Positions 8,812 through 17,837 are shown, numbered from the stretch's first letter. The stretch is DNA of 64,000 bases from Bin75 sp965200435 (GCA_965200435.1 OZ241337.1:1240001-1304000), one strand, 5' to 3'. The notes: generated by a model from the sequence alone, not told the origin. Program-made: numbers and translations.

Positions 8812-9390
8812 CTAGCCATGCCCATGGACCGGGGGCCGTTCATGTTTGACACGTGGCAATAATTCGGTGAGGTTGCAAGGGCGATGATCTCTGTCGAGCT
8901 GGGGAAGGATGATCTGTTCCATGCCCAAGCGGCAGGCTCCGGTCGACCCCGGCAGCAGAAACACAATGGTGTCGCCGCACACCCCGGCATCCGCCCGGGA
9001 TTGAATGGTAGAGGTCTGGATTTCACGGTAACTCAGCCAGCGAAATAATTCACCGAAGCCTGGAATCGACTTGGAAAACAGCGAGCGGACGGCCTCCGGC
9101 GTCACATCCCGTTGGGTCACGCCGGTCCCGCCCGTCACGATCACGAATTCCACCGCCGGGTCCGCCACCCAAGCGGCGATCGTTTCTCGAATGGTCTCAT
9201 ATTCATCCGGACACAGTTTGCGGTCGGCCACGCGATGCCCCGCCCGCGTCAATCGATCAACAATGGTGGATCCGCTCGTATCCGTTTCGATCGTTCTGGA
9301 ATCTGAGACCGTCAAGACCGCCACCGCCACGCTGAGGCCGGCTTTTTTAAGGTCTGCGGTTTCCGGGGTTGCACCGTCTGCCTGACTCAT
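8812..9390 (-). CDS. moaB: MoaB/Mog-type molybdopterin adenylyltransferase
   Basis: 192 residues. The MoCF fold is visible: AVLTVSDSRTIETDTSG, EFVIVTGGTGVTQRDVTPEA (the GGTG loop), FSKSIPGFGELFRWLSY and IVFLLPGSTGACRLGMEQIILPQL. The enzyme adenylates molybdopterin before metal insertion. The N-terminus has about 20 extra residues and the C-terminus carries a short HERPPVHGHG tail that could bind metal. The start overlaps the DUF3386 stop (ATGA). No other moa gene is present, so its position in a metal-homeostasis operon is unusual; a link to metal insertion is inference. Confidence 0.88.
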   Translation of the reverse strand: MSQADGATPETADLKKAGLSVAVAVLTVSDSRTIETDTSGSTIVDRLTRAGHRVADRKLCPDEYETIRETIAAWVADPAVEFVIVTGGTGVTQRDVTPEAVRSLFSKSIPGFGELFRWLSYREIQTSTIQSRADAGVCGDTIVFLLPGSTGACRLGMEQIILPQLDRDHRPCNLTELLPRVKHERPPVHGHG

Positions 9391-10082
9391 TCCATCACCT
9401 CGTGGTTCGATAAGATAATCATCCGCGTGCCGACTCCGCCGTTCTCTCCGAATGACACGCGCCGAACGGCCGGGAGCCAGATATCAGCCACCTCCACAAA
9501 TTCGTTGACATAACTTTCCATCCCGATGACCGTCTGACCATCCAACGAAAAGTAGGTCATCACGTAATGACTGGACACTTGCCGGCCATCCGGGGCAGTG
9601 TCGTACCGTTCTATGGTATTCACCCGACGTTCGGTCATGGGGGTGATGCGCCCGATTTGCGTATATTGTCGGTTCTTGATGCGATACCAGGACTCGAGTC
9701 GTCCTCCCGTCAACAGCACACGACGCCCCCGGGGATGAGCACAACCGGCATCCTCTTCGGAATCGAAGGATAAGATGTAGCGGCCGTCACCATCCTCAAA
9801 CGGCGAATAGGCCAAATGCATTCCCTGCGTCCACAACCGTTCGCGCACCCATTCCTGTAACGCCGGCTCAGCACCCGGCAAGTCCACGGTGGTTTCTTTT
9901 CGAGGCACCAGTTGAACCGCCCCCCGGATCATCGTTCCGTTGTGGTTGAGGGTGACTTTGGCTCGATACCCGCCAAACTCTTTGGGCCACTTGTACATCC
10001 GAGCATGGGCCTCTCTGATCAGACGTCGCGCCTCGGGGTCGTCGGTCAGCTTCAGGCCATTGGCCATTGGTGTGTCAGTCAT
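9387..10082 (-). CDS. DUF3386-type protein
   Basis: 231 residues. The pattern ARRLIREAHARMYKWPKEFGGYRAKV, VQEWVRERLW-like LQEWVRERLWTQGMH, ILSFDSEEDAGCAHPRGR and HYVMTYFSLDGQTVIG resembles the DUF3386 family known mainly from cyanobacteria. No signal peptide or membrane segment is seen, so it is likely cytoplasmic. The function is unknown. It overlaps moaB by four bases and follows the small PGCPPIE protein, in the same order family members take next to cobW genes (recalled, not searched). Confidence 0.65.
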   Translation of the reverse strand: MTDTPMANGLKLTDDPEARRLIREAHARMYKWPKEFGGYRAKVTLNHNGTMIRGAVQLVPRKETTVDLPGAEPALQEWVRERLWTQGMHLAYSPFEDGDGRYILSFDSEEDAGCAHPRGRRVLLTGGRLESWYRIKNRQYTQIGRITPMTERRVNTIERYDTAPDGRQVSSHYVMTYFSLDGQTVIGMESYVNEFVEVADIWLPAVRRVSFGENGGVGTRMIILSNHEVME

Positions 10083-10112
10083 GCCAGATCCTTGGTTAAC
10101 GGATACCCCCTG

Positions 10113-10397
10113 TCATGCACCTTCATGATGATGTTCCCCATCCTGCGCCAGGGCTTCCACATCCTGCTGCGTCACGTCATCCGCCGTTTTATGAATCTTG
10201 AACTGTGTTGTCTTCCCCGGCCCTGCCAGCAGCGCAATGACCGTTTCAATGGGTGGACAGCCGGGCTCCCGGCATTCCAATTCGGTCACCATGACCGTGG
10301 TCTCTTCCGGCAAGGACCATGTCGAACGAGCCCAGGATTTGATGCGGTCCGCCTGATCCGGATCGATGCGGGGGCGCCCTCCAAATAAATTCATCAT
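10113..10397 (-). CDS. Small conserved protein of cobW clusters (EPGCPPIET motif)
   Basis: 94 residues: an N-terminal GGRPRIDPDQADRIKSWAR helix, TVMVTELECREPGCPPIET with a Cys pair around residues 42 and 47, then TTQFKIHKTADDVTQQDVE and a histidine-rich end (DGEHHHEGA). The two cysteines and the His tail suggest metal binding (inference). I recall relatives next to CobW genes, but no activity is known. The ATG overlaps the WD40 gene's TGA (ATGA), so translation is probably coupled. Confidence 0.6.
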   Translation of the reverse strand: MMNLFGGRPRIDPDQADRIKSWARSTWSLPEETTVMVTELECREPGCPPIETVIALLAGPGKTTQFKIHKTADDVTQQDVEALAQDGEHHHEGA

Positions 10398-11461
10398 TTC
10401 TCTCCCACGCCTTCCACGACAAAAAGTGCCACCGTTCCGTCATCGGCGCCCGCCGCCAGACGGACATCGGTCGGACTCCAGGCCACACAGGACAATCCTC
10501 CCGACACACGCAGTTCCTGACTCACCATCGGCTTCGCTTTCCCTGGCTCCCACAGGCAGAGCAACCCGTCTTCTCCTACCGTAGCCACCACCCGCTGACG
10601 AGGGTGACAGGCAATTGCTTGAATCCACCCTAGATGGCTGCTCAAAAGCCGGCCACTGGATCCTTCGAATTTTTGGGCCGACCATGTCACCAAATCAGGA
10701 CCGGCTGCTGTCCATAAAGATTCTCCATAGGGATCGAAGACCACATGCCCGACTTTGCAGGGATAACCGGCCATATGCCAGTTCCGCTCGGTCGAGAGAC
10801 TCCATAAATGGACCGACCCGTCCAAATTTCCCGCGGCCAGATACTGCCCGTTCGAACTGATGGATAACGACAGAAGTGCCCCCTCATAGGGAAACGTACT
10901 CACGGGGGAGTCCATCCCAACCTGCCACAGCATAGCTCCTCCGAAACAGGAGGCAAAAATTTGACCCGGATACCCCTTTCGCCAACAAAGATCGGACACA
11001 GAAGTCTTATGATCAGAGGTCTCCCATTCCACAGAGTACCCGCCCGACTCCGACCACTTCAGGATCTGCAGGGTTTTTCCCGAGACCATCGCCAATCGTT
11101 CGCCGCCGGACTCCCACGCCAGATGTTCCACCCAGCCCTTTCCATCTCCAACCGGAACCACGGCACGCTCTTCTCCGGAGCCGACGTCCCACACACGTCC
11201 CACTCCGTCTTCCCCGGCGGTTGCGAGAATTTTTCCTCCGGGATGCCATCCTTCCGCCAGTACCGCGCCTTGATGTTTCGGGTTACGGAAGACACACTGC
11301 TGGGACCCCACATGCCACACCGCAACTTGGCCGCTCGCATCCGCAGCCGCCAATCGGCTGCCGTCCGGCGAAAACACGACGGCATGGATGTATTCATCCA
11401 ATAGAAACGTCCCGATCGGCCGCAATCGAACTCCTGCCCAAGGCTGCACTAAACGAGACAT
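10394..11461 (-). CDS. WD40-repeat protein of the cobW operon
   Basis: 355 residues from the ATG at 11461, which overlaps the cobW 3' end by 13 bases; the frame stays open further upstream inside cobW. At least six WD40 blades are visible, for example AVVFSPDGSRLAAADASGQ-VAVWHV, EGWHPGGKILATAGEDG-VGRVWDV, LSISSNGQYLAAGNLDGS-VHLW, IACHPRQRVVATVGEDG-LLCLW and AWSPTDVRLAAGADDG. There is no signal peptide. WD40 domains act as protein docking platforms, and CobW-WD40 pairs or fusions are known, so it plausibly scaffolds the GTPase and its client (inference). Confidence 0.85.
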   Translation of the reverse strand: MSRLVQPWAGVRLRPIGTFLLDEYIHAVVFSPDGSRLAAADASGQVAVWHVGSQQCVFRNPKHQGAVLAEGWHPGGKILATAGEDGVGRVWDVGSGEERAVVPVGDGKGWVEHLAWESGGERLAMVSGKTLQILKWSESGGYSVEWETSDHKTSVSDLCWRKGYPGQIFASCFGGAMLWQVGMDSPVSTFPYEGALLSLSISSNGQYLAAGNLDGSVHLWSLSTERNWHMAGYPCKVGHVVFDPYGESLWTAAGPDLVTWSAQKFEGSSGRLLSSHLGWIQAIACHPRQRVVATVGEDGLLCLWEPGKAKPMVSQELRVSGGLSCVAWSPTDVRLAAGADDGTVALFVVEGVGEK

Positions 11462-12420
11462 AATCGAAACCCCTCGACCAGCCGGTTGCGATCGAGGTTG
11501 CGGCCGATGAACACCAATTGGTTCCCCCTCGGCTCCGTGGCCCGCCATGGTCTATCAGGGCGACCGTCGAACAACATATGCACGCCTTGAAAGACAAACC
11601 GTTCATCCCGTCCTTTCACATCCAAGATACCTTTCATGCGAAAAATGTCGGTGCCCATGCCCGACAGCACGTCCCGAAGCCAATCATTCGTCCGAGCCTC
11701 ATCCACCTGCCCTGGTTCGGCAATCGACACGGAGTAGACCGACGGATCATGCTCGTGGGCTTCCTCGCCTAAAAAGTTCGGGTCGATTTCCAATTTCCGG
11801 CTCAGATCAAACGCCCCCACATTCAACAGGCGTTCGATTTTCAACCGGGCATCCCGGGTCCGTTGGATTTTGGTCATGGGATTGATGGCCCGCACGCGGG
11901 CCTCCAGTCGCTCCACCTCCCCTTCGTCCACCAGATCGATTTTATTCAGGAGAATCACGTCCGCAAATGCGATCTGCTCCTTGGCTTCGGGACTGGTGTC
12001 TAGATGCTCCCAGATGTGCTTGGCATCCACCACCGTCACAATGGCATCCAGCATCAACCGGCGCTTCATGTCATCGTCCACAAAAAAGGTTTGCGCGACG
12101 GGTGCCGGATCGGCCAGCCCCGTGGTCTCAATAACCATAGAGTCGAACCGCTCCTTCCGCTTGAGCAAATTGGAAATTATTCGGATCAGGTCTCCGCGAA
12201 CGGTACAACAGATGCACCCATTGTTCATTTCAAAGATTTCTTCGTCCGCCCCTACCACCAGCTGATTATCAATTCCGACTTCACCGAATTCATTCACAAT
12301 CACCGCCACCCGTTTCCCATGTTCGGCGGTCAGAATACGATTCAACAAGGTTGTTTTGCCCGCACCAAGAAATCCCGTCAACACAGTGACCGGGATTTGA
12401 GCTTGCTCTTCGACTTTCAT
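11449..12420 (-). CDS. CobW/COG0523 metallochaperone GTPase
   Basis: 323 residues. Walker A GFLGAGKTTLLNRIL (about 16-30), the metal motif GCICCTVRGDL (CxCC, about 68-78), ETTGLADPAPVAQTF, LLNKIDLVDEGEVE (NKxD base specificity) and the C-terminal block KGILDVKGRDERFVFQGVH ... RGNQLVFIGRNLD. The family delivers zinc (or cobalt, iron) to client enzymes by GTP-driven transfer. The longer frame to 12546 is rejected because homology starts at the ATG at 12420. It leads an operon with ZIP and pyrC, consistent with zinc supply. A 10-bp palindrome (TGTTCGAACA) lies 15 bases upstream. Confidence 0.93.
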   Translation of the reverse strand: MKVEEQAQIPVTVLTGFLGAGKTTLLNRILTAEHGKRVAVIVNEFGEVGIDNQLVVGADEEIFEMNNGCICCTVRGDLIRIISNLLKRKERFDSMVIETTGLADPAPVAQTFFVDDDMKRRLMLDAIVTVVDAKHIWEHLDTSPEAKEQIAFADVILLNKIDLVDEGEVERLEARVRAINPMTKIQRTRDARLKIERLLNVGAFDLSRKLEIDPNFLGEEAHEHDPSVYSVSIAEPGQVDEARTNDWLRDVLSGMGTDIFRMKGILDVKGRDERFVFQGVHMLFDGRPDRPWRATEPRGNQLVFIGRNLDRNRLVEGFRLCLV

Positions 12421-12434
12421 GCTTGACCTCTTTC

Positions 12435-12444
12435 TGTTCGAACA
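12435..12444. promoter_or_regulatory. Palindrome in the cobW leader, possible operator
   Basis: TGTTCGAACA is a perfect 10-bp palindrome ending 15 bases upstream of the cobW start. It does not match the usual Zur box, and a 10-bp palindrome can arise by chance, so the regulatory role is only a suggestion. Confidence 0.2.
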
Positions 12445-12459
12445 TTTTCCCGGCGCGAC

Positions 12460-12645
12460 CGTCCTGCGTATCCCCACATCTGGACCGGCACGGTCAGGGC
12501 CCCGGCTCCGGCCACGTCCCACCCGCCGTCCGCCAGCAGCGCGCACACTAACCCGAAGGCCGAGACCAGCCCGCTGAACTCATGCCGTCCCCACGATGTC
12601 GATCTCCAGGGGCTCGTGCCGCTTCCGCCACCACAGATCCTGGGA
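12460..12645 (-). pseudogene. Relic of a PepSY protein end plus small membrane protein
   Basis: On the minus strand LWWRKRHEPLEIDIVGTA and a stop (ending at 12580) correspond almost residue for residue to the C-terminus of the PepSY protein at 30791-31960. Right after it, in a shifted frame, FGLVCALLADGGWDVAG matches the small membrane protein at 30594-30794. It is a decayed duplicate of that two-gene junction, 18 kb away from the intact pair, with a frameshift and no upstream sequence. Confidence 0.7.
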
Positions 12646-13179
12646 CTCCCACAGGTAATGGCGAATCTTCCCCGGACGGCGAAGCGAACATGCATCGCTT
12701 CGGAACTGAAGCAAACTGGTGAGTTCAGCTTAGCCGAATGCACGAAAACGGCAACGAAATTTTCATGAATGGTCCAATTGTTTCCTCGAGCCTCCCCAAT
12801 ATGGTTATGAAGCAGTCCAATACGGGGTGACCTGTTCAAACGTCATGGGTTCGATGGCATGCACGACAAAAGTTTGCGAGCGAAAGACGGGTTTACTGTA
12901 GCCCTTTCGATAGGAATGCTGTTACTATGGTTGGCGACTATGGGTCTAGAGTCGCAAAGATCCAGTATTCGTTTGACCGACGAGAACTCACGGCCTACGA
13001 CGCTCTTATCAACATGATCGGCGAAACGCTCCTGTTTATAGAGGCTTTGCGCATCATTAAAAGAACACCCTCTCCGCCATAACGTCGAAAGCTGTGATAG
13101 CCAGAGTGGAGCTATGACTTCATGTGCTGGCCCGAGAAGAGGGTGGGGTTCGAACCGGAGGATCTGAAGGGGGTGGGAA
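12646..13179. other. No gene seen
   Basis: Open frames on the minus strand (12843-13193 and the upstream part of 12417-12839) have no recognisable motif and the first overlaps the start of the YCII gene. I see no RNA gene or repeat here. Confidence 0.4.
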
Positions 13180-13509
13180 ATGCCGAATTTCATGCTGGCC
13201 TATTACGGAGGAAACAAGCCGGGTTCCCAAGAAGAAGGAATGGCTCAGATGGAAAAATGGAAGGCTTGGGTCAAAGAGCTTGGTGAAAGGATCGTGAATC
13301 CGGGAACACCGTTACCCGTTTCAAAAATCGTCACGTCGAGTCACGTTGAAGATGATACGGATCCAAATTCGATGAAAGGATTTGCCGTCGTGAAGGCGGA
13401 AAGCATGGCGGCTGCAGTTGACATCGCTCAATCAGATCCGTTTTTGGAAAGTGGGGCGATGATACGTGTTTCTCAGATGATGGAGATGAATGAGCAAGGC
13501 TCATGCTGA
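13180..13509 (+). CDS. YCII-related domain protein
   Basis: 109 residues. It has the YCII/DGPF layout: MPNFMLAYYGG at the start, a helix around WKAWVKELGERIVN, and the strand-helix ESMAAAVDIAQSDPFLESGAMIRVSQMM near the end. Family members are small cytoplasmic dimeric alpha+beta barrels, some with weak dehalogenase-like or ligand-binding activity. The precise role is unknown. The ATG at 13180 is preceded by a purine-rich AAGGGGGTGGGAA. It is monocistronic, just upstream of the SRP RNA. Confidence 0.8.
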   Translation: MPNFMLAYYGGNKPGSQEEGMAQMEKWKAWVKELGERIVNPGTPLPVSKIVTSSHVEDDTDPNSMKGFAVVKAESMAAAVDIAQSDPFLESGAMIRVSQMMEMNEQGSC

Positions 13510-13594
13510 ACGTCAACGTTCAAGCGCATGAGAAAGCAGGAAAGGCCGCCGCGCATGGTTCATCTTCTATCGTTCTCATCACTGACAACGGAAA

Positions 13595-13695
13595 GGGGCT
13601 GGGCCCTGTGCAGCAGAATCTTGTGAACCCCGCCAGGTCCGGAAGGAAGCAACGGTAAGCAGGCGAGTCTGTGTGCTACAGGATCACCCGGCCCC
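13595..13695 (+). ncRNA. ffs: SRP RNA (4.5S type)
   Basis: About 101 nt. The ends GGGGC (13595-13599) and GCCCC (13691-13695) pair. The apical domain has the hallmark sequence CCAGGTCCGGAAGGAAGCA (GGAA tetraloop and asymmetric internal loop, about 13634-13652), followed by GCAGGC. This is the short bacterial form that binds Ffh and targets membrane proteins. Its place directly upstream of dnaX is a common bacterial arrangement. Confidence 0.92.
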
Positions 13696-13774
13696 GGTTT
13701 TGACACCCGGCCTCTGTGCAAAGTGACCACGTGACGGCGAAGCAAGAAATGAGGCTCGTGACGCAGAACGAGTA

Positions 13775-15604
13775 ATGGAATACCAGGTTTCCGCCAGAAA
13801 ATTTCGTCCCGGTACCTTTGAAGGGTTGATCGGGCAGCCGCACGTGGTCCAGACGCTGCGGAACGCCATCTTGCGGCAACAGGTGGCCCATGCCTATCTC
13901 TTTTCCGGCATGCGTGGAGTGGGAAAAACCACGGCCGCGCGTATTCTGGCCAAGGCGCTGAATTGTGACAAGAGTCCGACGTCGGAGCCTTGCGGGCAGT
14001 GCGAGAGCTGTTCGGAAATCGCTCGTGGCAGCTCGGTTGACGTCATTGAGATCGATGGAGCCTCGAATACCGGGGTGGACGACGTCCGGGAGCTTCGTGA
14101 AAACGTCAAATTTTCTCCATTCCGGGGCACCTATCGAATCTATATCATCGATGAAGTGCATATGCTCTCCAATTCGGCGTTTAACGCCCTCTTGAAGACG
14201 CTGGAAGAACCCCCGCCGCATGCGGTGTTCATCTTTGCGACGACGGAAGTCCATAAAATTCCGTCCACTATTACGTCACGCTGCCAACATTTCAATTTTC
14301 GACGGATTTCCAGGAGAGAGGTCATCGCTCGTCTCCAGGAAGTCGTACAACACGTTGGCGTCGAGATCGGCGAACGCAGCCTGGGAGCGATGGCCAGGGC
14401 GAGCGAAGGCAGTATGCGCGACGCCCTCAGTTTGTTGGATCAGGCCGTGGCCTTCGGTAGTAAAACGATTACCGAGCATGACGTGGACGAGATGCTGGGA
14501 GCCGTTCCCGATGAACTGGTCGGTCGCATCGTACAGACGGTTGTGACCCAGGATCCGGCCGCGGCCGTCGCCCTTGTCGGGGAGGTAGTTGATCACGGGT
14601 ACGACCTGCGGGCCTATTGCGGAGCGGCGGTGGAACGCATGCGCCACCTGATGATTGCGGCCGTGGTACCCGGATTCGAGCAAGCTCAAGGTCTTATGGA
14701 TTTGCCCGATGAAGACGTGAAACAACTGTTGGTAGAAGCCAAATCGTTTTCGGTGGAGCAGTTACAGGAGATCTTTCATCTCTTTGCTCAAGCTGAAGAT
14801 CGACTCCGGACAACGGCGCATCCCCGTTTTGTCTTTGAAGTGGCCGCCGTGCGTGCGGCGGGGTTGCTGCAACCCGGGGCACAGGTTCCCCGTCCGGCCG
14901 AAACGGCAAGGGGTCCGCAATCACCTGTTTCACGAACGCCGGCTGAAAAAGGCGGGCCGGTGTCCAGGGCGTCATCGGCACCGGTAAGATCGCCGGGCGC
15001 CAGAGCGTCAGGGCGGCCCCCGGCGGCCGTGTCCGGTCAGGAAGCCAGTTCCTCTCCTCCGGTCAGAAGAGAAACTTTTTCACCCAAAAACGTGGCGAGT
15101 GCTCCGCGCCCCGTACGGCCGGAGGTCAAGCCGAAACAGGTCTCTGTCCCGCAATCGAGCCCTGCAGCCACGGGGAGTCCGCCGGCTTTTCGGCAGGAAG
15201 ACTGGCAGCGGGTTGTCGACTCCGTGATGCAAAATCACCCAAACGTCGGAAGCTTTTTGGAAATGGGGATGTTGGTGAAAACCGAAGACAACCAGGTCAT
15301 CGTGGGGTTTCCCAAGACCGCATCGGTGGCTTGTTCAAGAATCCAGAAAGAAGAGAATCGCGCATTGATCTCAAAGGTCTGTCGGGATGTCGTGGGCGTG
15401 AACATTCGCCTGCGCGTGGTCGAATTGACCGGAGAACCGGACGAGGGACTCACCATCAAGCAGATGCGAATCAAGCGGCAGGAACAGGATGACGAGGCCT
15501 TACTCGAACAGGCACGAGCGAATCCCATGGTGAAACATGCCATGGAATTGTTTGGAGGCGAAGTGGTAAAGGCGAGTCGGGCGAAGGAAAAGAAGGAGGC
15601 CTAA
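13775..15604 (+). CDS. dnaX: DNA polymerase III subunits gamma/tau
   Basis: 609 residues. The clamp-loader ATPase: YLFSGMRGVGKTTAARILAKAL (Walker A, about 40-61), four zinc cysteines in CDKSPTSEPCGQCESC, IIDEVHMLS (Walker B DExH, about 126-134), TLEEPPPHAVFIFATTE and the SRC sensor in TSRCQHFNFRR. Domain III spans about 220-360. A long Pro/Ala/Ser-rich linker (about 370-470) and a C-terminal tau-like domain follow. No obvious A-rich slippery site for a gamma form was noticed. It is followed two bases later by ybaB and then recR, the classic replication-repair cluster. Confidence 0.96.
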   Translation: MEYQVSARKFRPGTFEGLIGQPHVVQTLRNAILRQQVAHAYLFSGMRGVGKTTAARILAKALNCDKSPTSEPCGQCESCSEIARGSSVDVIEIDGASNTGVDDVRELRENVKFSPFRGTYRIYIIDEVHMLSNSAFNALLKTLEEPPPHAVFIFATTEVHKIPSTITSRCQHFNFRRISRREVIARLQEVVQHVGVEIGERSLGAMARASEGSMRDALSLLDQAVAFGSKTITEHDVDEMLGAVPDELVGRIVQTVVTQDPAAAVALVGEVVDHGYDLRAYCGAAVERMRHLMIAAVVPGFEQAQGLMDLPDEDVKQLLVEAKSFSVEQLQEIFHLFAQAEDRLRTTAHPRFVFEVAAVRAAGLLQPGAQVPRPAETARGPQSPVSRTPAEKGGPVSRASSAPVRSPGARASGRPPAAVSGQEASSSPPVRRETFSPKNVASAPRPVRPEVKPKQVSVPQSSPAATGSPPAFRQEDWQRVVDSVMQNHPNVGSFLEMGMLVKTEDNQVIVGFPKTASVACSRIQKEENRALISKVCRDVVGVNIRLRVVELTGEPDEGLTIKQMRIKRQEQDDEALLEQARANPMVKHAMELFGGEVVKASRAKEKKEA

Positions 15605-15606
15605 GC

Positions 15607-15930
15607 ATGTCCAAGAATCCGTTTGGCAACATGGGAAATTTGTTCAAACAAGCCCAGGCCATGCAGGAGAAACTGGGAAAAATTCAGGAAGAAGCCGCTG
15701 CGAAAACCGTCCAGGCGTCGGCCGGAGGCGGTATGGTCACGGTTACGGCCAACGGAGGGATGCAAATCACCAAAGTGGTGATCGAGCCAGAAGTCCTGAA
15801 GTCGGAGGATCCCGACATGTTGCAGGATCTGCTTGTGGCTGCCACCAACGAAGCGTTACGCAAAGCCAAGGAATTAATGGCGGAAGAAGTGAAGGGATTG
15901 ACCGGAGGACTCGGCACCCCCGGGTTGTAA
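15607..15930 (+). CDS. ybaB: YbaB/EbfC nucleoid-associated protein
   Basis: 107 residues, usual length. N-terminal coiled-coil MGNLFKQAQAMQEKLGKIQEE, the beta part VQASAGGGMVTVTANGGMQI, then LQDLLVAATNEALRKAKELM and a Gly-rich end. The dimeric protein binds DNA in a tweezer-like form. AAGGAGG lies eight bases before the ATG, overlapping the dnaX end. It belongs to the dnaX-ybaB-recR group. Confidence 0.95.
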   Translation: MSKNPFGNMGNLFKQAQAMQEKLGKIQEEAAAKTVQASAGGGMVTVTANGGMQITKVVIEPEVLKSEDPDMLQDLLVAATNEALRKAKELMAEEVKGLTGGLGTPGL

Positions 15931-15996
15931 TCGGGACGTGGAAGCGCGGCAACGGGACTGAGCCTTCCGCATGTGTGAATCCGGGTCCAAGACAGC

Positions 15997-16602
15997 ATGA
16001 GCGTACAACAGCGTCAAGGATTATTGGCCAAGCTGGCCAAAGAGTTTGTGCGGTTGCCCGGCATCGGGCAAAAGACCGCGCAACGACTCGCCTTTCATCT
16101 CATGAAGCTCAACAAAGAAGACGCCCTGCGCCTGGCCGATGCGATTCGGGACGTCAAAGAATACGTGGTGTTTTGCGAGCAATGCCGCAATATTGCCGAA
16201 AGCGAGTTGTGCGATATCTGCCAGGACCCGGAACGGGACCGGACCAAAATCCTGGTCGTGGAAGAACCGAGCACCTTACATGCGATCGATCACAGTCGCG
16301 GGTACAAAGGCCTGTATCACGTCCTGATGGGTTCGATCTCACCGCTGGACGGGGTGGGACCGTCCGACATTCGTGCAAAGGAGTTGGAACAGCGCGTCCG
16401 TGACGGTGACGTACAGGAGGTCATTGTGGCGACGAATCCCACCATCGAAGGCGAAGCCACGGCGATTTACCTCACGAAACTTCTGAAGCCCTACGGAGTC
16501 ACGGTCTCACGTATTGCGTATGGGATTCCCGTCGGCATGGATATCGAATACGCCGACGACGTGACGCTGACCAAATCCATCGAAGGCCGGCGTGAATTGT
16601 AG
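15997..16602 (+). CDS. recR: Recombination mediator RecR
   Basis: 201 residues, standard size. N-terminal helix-hairpin-helix (RLPGIGQKTAQRLAFHL, about 18-34), the four-cysteine zinc finger CEQCRNIAESELCDIC (about 57-72), the Toprim domain (KILVVEEPSTLHAIDHS) and the C-terminal Walker B-like VTVSRIAYGIPVGMDIEY. It acts with RecF/RecO to load RecA at gaps. It follows ybaB by 66 bases. Confidence 0.96.
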   Translation: MSVQQRQGLLAKLAKEFVRLPGIGQKTAQRLAFHLMKLNKEDALRLADAIRDVKEYVVFCEQCRNIAESELCDICQDPERDRTKILVVEEPSTLHAIDHSRGYKGLYHVLMGSISPLDGVGPSDIRAKELEQRVRDGDVQEVIVATNPTIEGEATAIYLTKLLKPYGVTVSRIAYGIPVGMDIEYADDVTLTKSIEGRREL

Positions 16603-16679
16603 CGGACGGAGCAACACGTCTCCTTCGGTTTCATTACGAATTTCCCGGTGACATCGTGAGTCGGAAAGGCTCGGCTCCT

Positions 16680-17438
16680 ATGAAAGTGTTTCTGAGGCTC
16701 CTTGTGCTCATCGGGGTACTGGGGATCATCGCCGTGGTGGTGGTCGGCCTGTCGTTGAACGCCTTGGTCAAAGTTGGCGTCGAGACCATGGGCCCCCGGA
16801 TATTGGGTGTGCCGGTGACTGTGGAGGACGTGGATATTGCGCTGCTGTCCGGTACGAGCGTGCAGGCCGGCTTGACGCAACTCGTCGTCAAAAACCCCGA
16901 AGAGTATGAGACGGCTTATGCCCTGTCCCTGCCGGAGATTCGCGTGCAAGTCGACAGGAATTCGCTGTTGACCGATACCGTGATCGTTGAAGAGGTCCTG
17001 ATCGTCGCACCGGCCATTACCCTTGAATGGTCGTTACGAGGCAGTAATCTGGGGACGATCCAAGAGAACGTGAAGCGCCATACTCGAACCGGTTCCGATG
17101 GCAAGAGCAGAGAAAAGGAAGAGCAGGAAGAACCCGATAAAACCGTTTACGTCAAGAAAGTGCTGGTCAAGGACGCGACCCTCAACGTGAGCTTCATCGG
17201 AGGACAAAACGAACTCATCCGGTTGCCGCTACCCGACCTCGTATTGCGTGAGATCGGCAAACCATCCCGAGGCGTCACGTTCCCACAAGCTTCCGCCGTC
17301 ATTTTCGAAAAAATGTACGACGCCATTCTCAAGGCCGTCATGAAATCGGGGATGCTCCTGCCTCATAGTGTTGAGCAACTCGGCAAATCCGCGGAGAAGA
17401 TGGGGAAGGAGTTCTTGCGGGGATTGTTTGGCAAGTAA
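16680..17438 (+). CDS. AsmA-like membrane-anchored protein
   Basis: 252 residues from the ATG at 16680; a GTG at 16656 would add eight. One N-terminal membrane helix (FLRLLVLIGVLGIIAVVVVG) is followed by the start of an AsmA/TamB-like fold: VGVETMGPRILGVPVTVEDV, then repeated strands (LPEIRVQVDRNSLLTDTVIVEEVLI) and a charged linker (SREKEEQEEPDKT). AsmA-domain proteins help lipid or outer membrane protein movement across the periplasm. This short form lacks the long beta-helix. The role here is not known. It is transcribed after recR with 77 bases between. Confidence 0.7.
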   Translation: MKVFLRLLVLIGVLGIIAVVVVGLSLNALVKVGVETMGPRILGVPVTVEDVDIALLSGTSVQAGLTQLVVKNPEEYETAYALSLPEIRVQVDRNSLLTDTVIVEEVLIVAPAITLEWSLRGSNLGTIQENVKRHTRTGSDGKSREKEEQEEPDKTVYVKKVLVKDATLNVSFIGGQNELIRLPLPDLVLREIGKPSRGVTFPQASAVIFEKMYDAILKAVMKSGMLLPHSVEQLGKSAEKMGKEFLRGLFGK

Positions 17439-17695
17439 TCGTCACGATGTGGTCACAAAACAGACATTTATTTGATGAGTTGCCATCCAAAGAGACCGCC
17501 ACGAGCCTCCGCCACAAATAAACTCCAATGTTTTCAATGAGTGGTATGAGCATTGTGTATTTGACGGGTATTTGATGGGAGGATCAACACAATTTTGAAA
17601 TGTCCCCTTTGTGCAAGATTGTGATGTCACCTTGGGACAACTTTCTTAGGGGCAGTAGCGGGACCCGGGGGGCGAAGGGAAAGAAGAAAGCTTAA
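17439..17695. other. No gene seen
   Basis: Spacer between the AsmA-like gene and MITE copy 2. No conserved frame; the right part is G/A-rich. Confidence 0.4.
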
Positions 17696-17837
17696 GGAAC
17701 CTCTGATTTCGTGTGATAGCGGGACGCAGGGCAAGGCGTCCCGGAGTGAAACCCGAAGCGTATCAGAGAGAGAGGTGAGGGTCGAGCGAGGACACCACGC
17801 CGCCATGCGCCCGATCGTGCACGAAATCAGAGGTTCC
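17696..17837 (+). repeat. MITE family A, copy 2
   Basis: 142 bp: GGAACCTCTGATTTCGTG at the left, CACGAAATCAGAGGTTCC at the right. Flanks are TTAA (17692-17695) and CTAA (17838-17841), so the duplication is imperfect but still YTAR-like. The inner sequence matches copies 5 and 6 closely (GCAAGGCGTCCCGGAG). Confidence 0.9.

Noticed and set aside
12843..13193. Minus-strand frame of 116 codons
   Set aside because: It overlaps the start of the YCII gene and has no conserved features.
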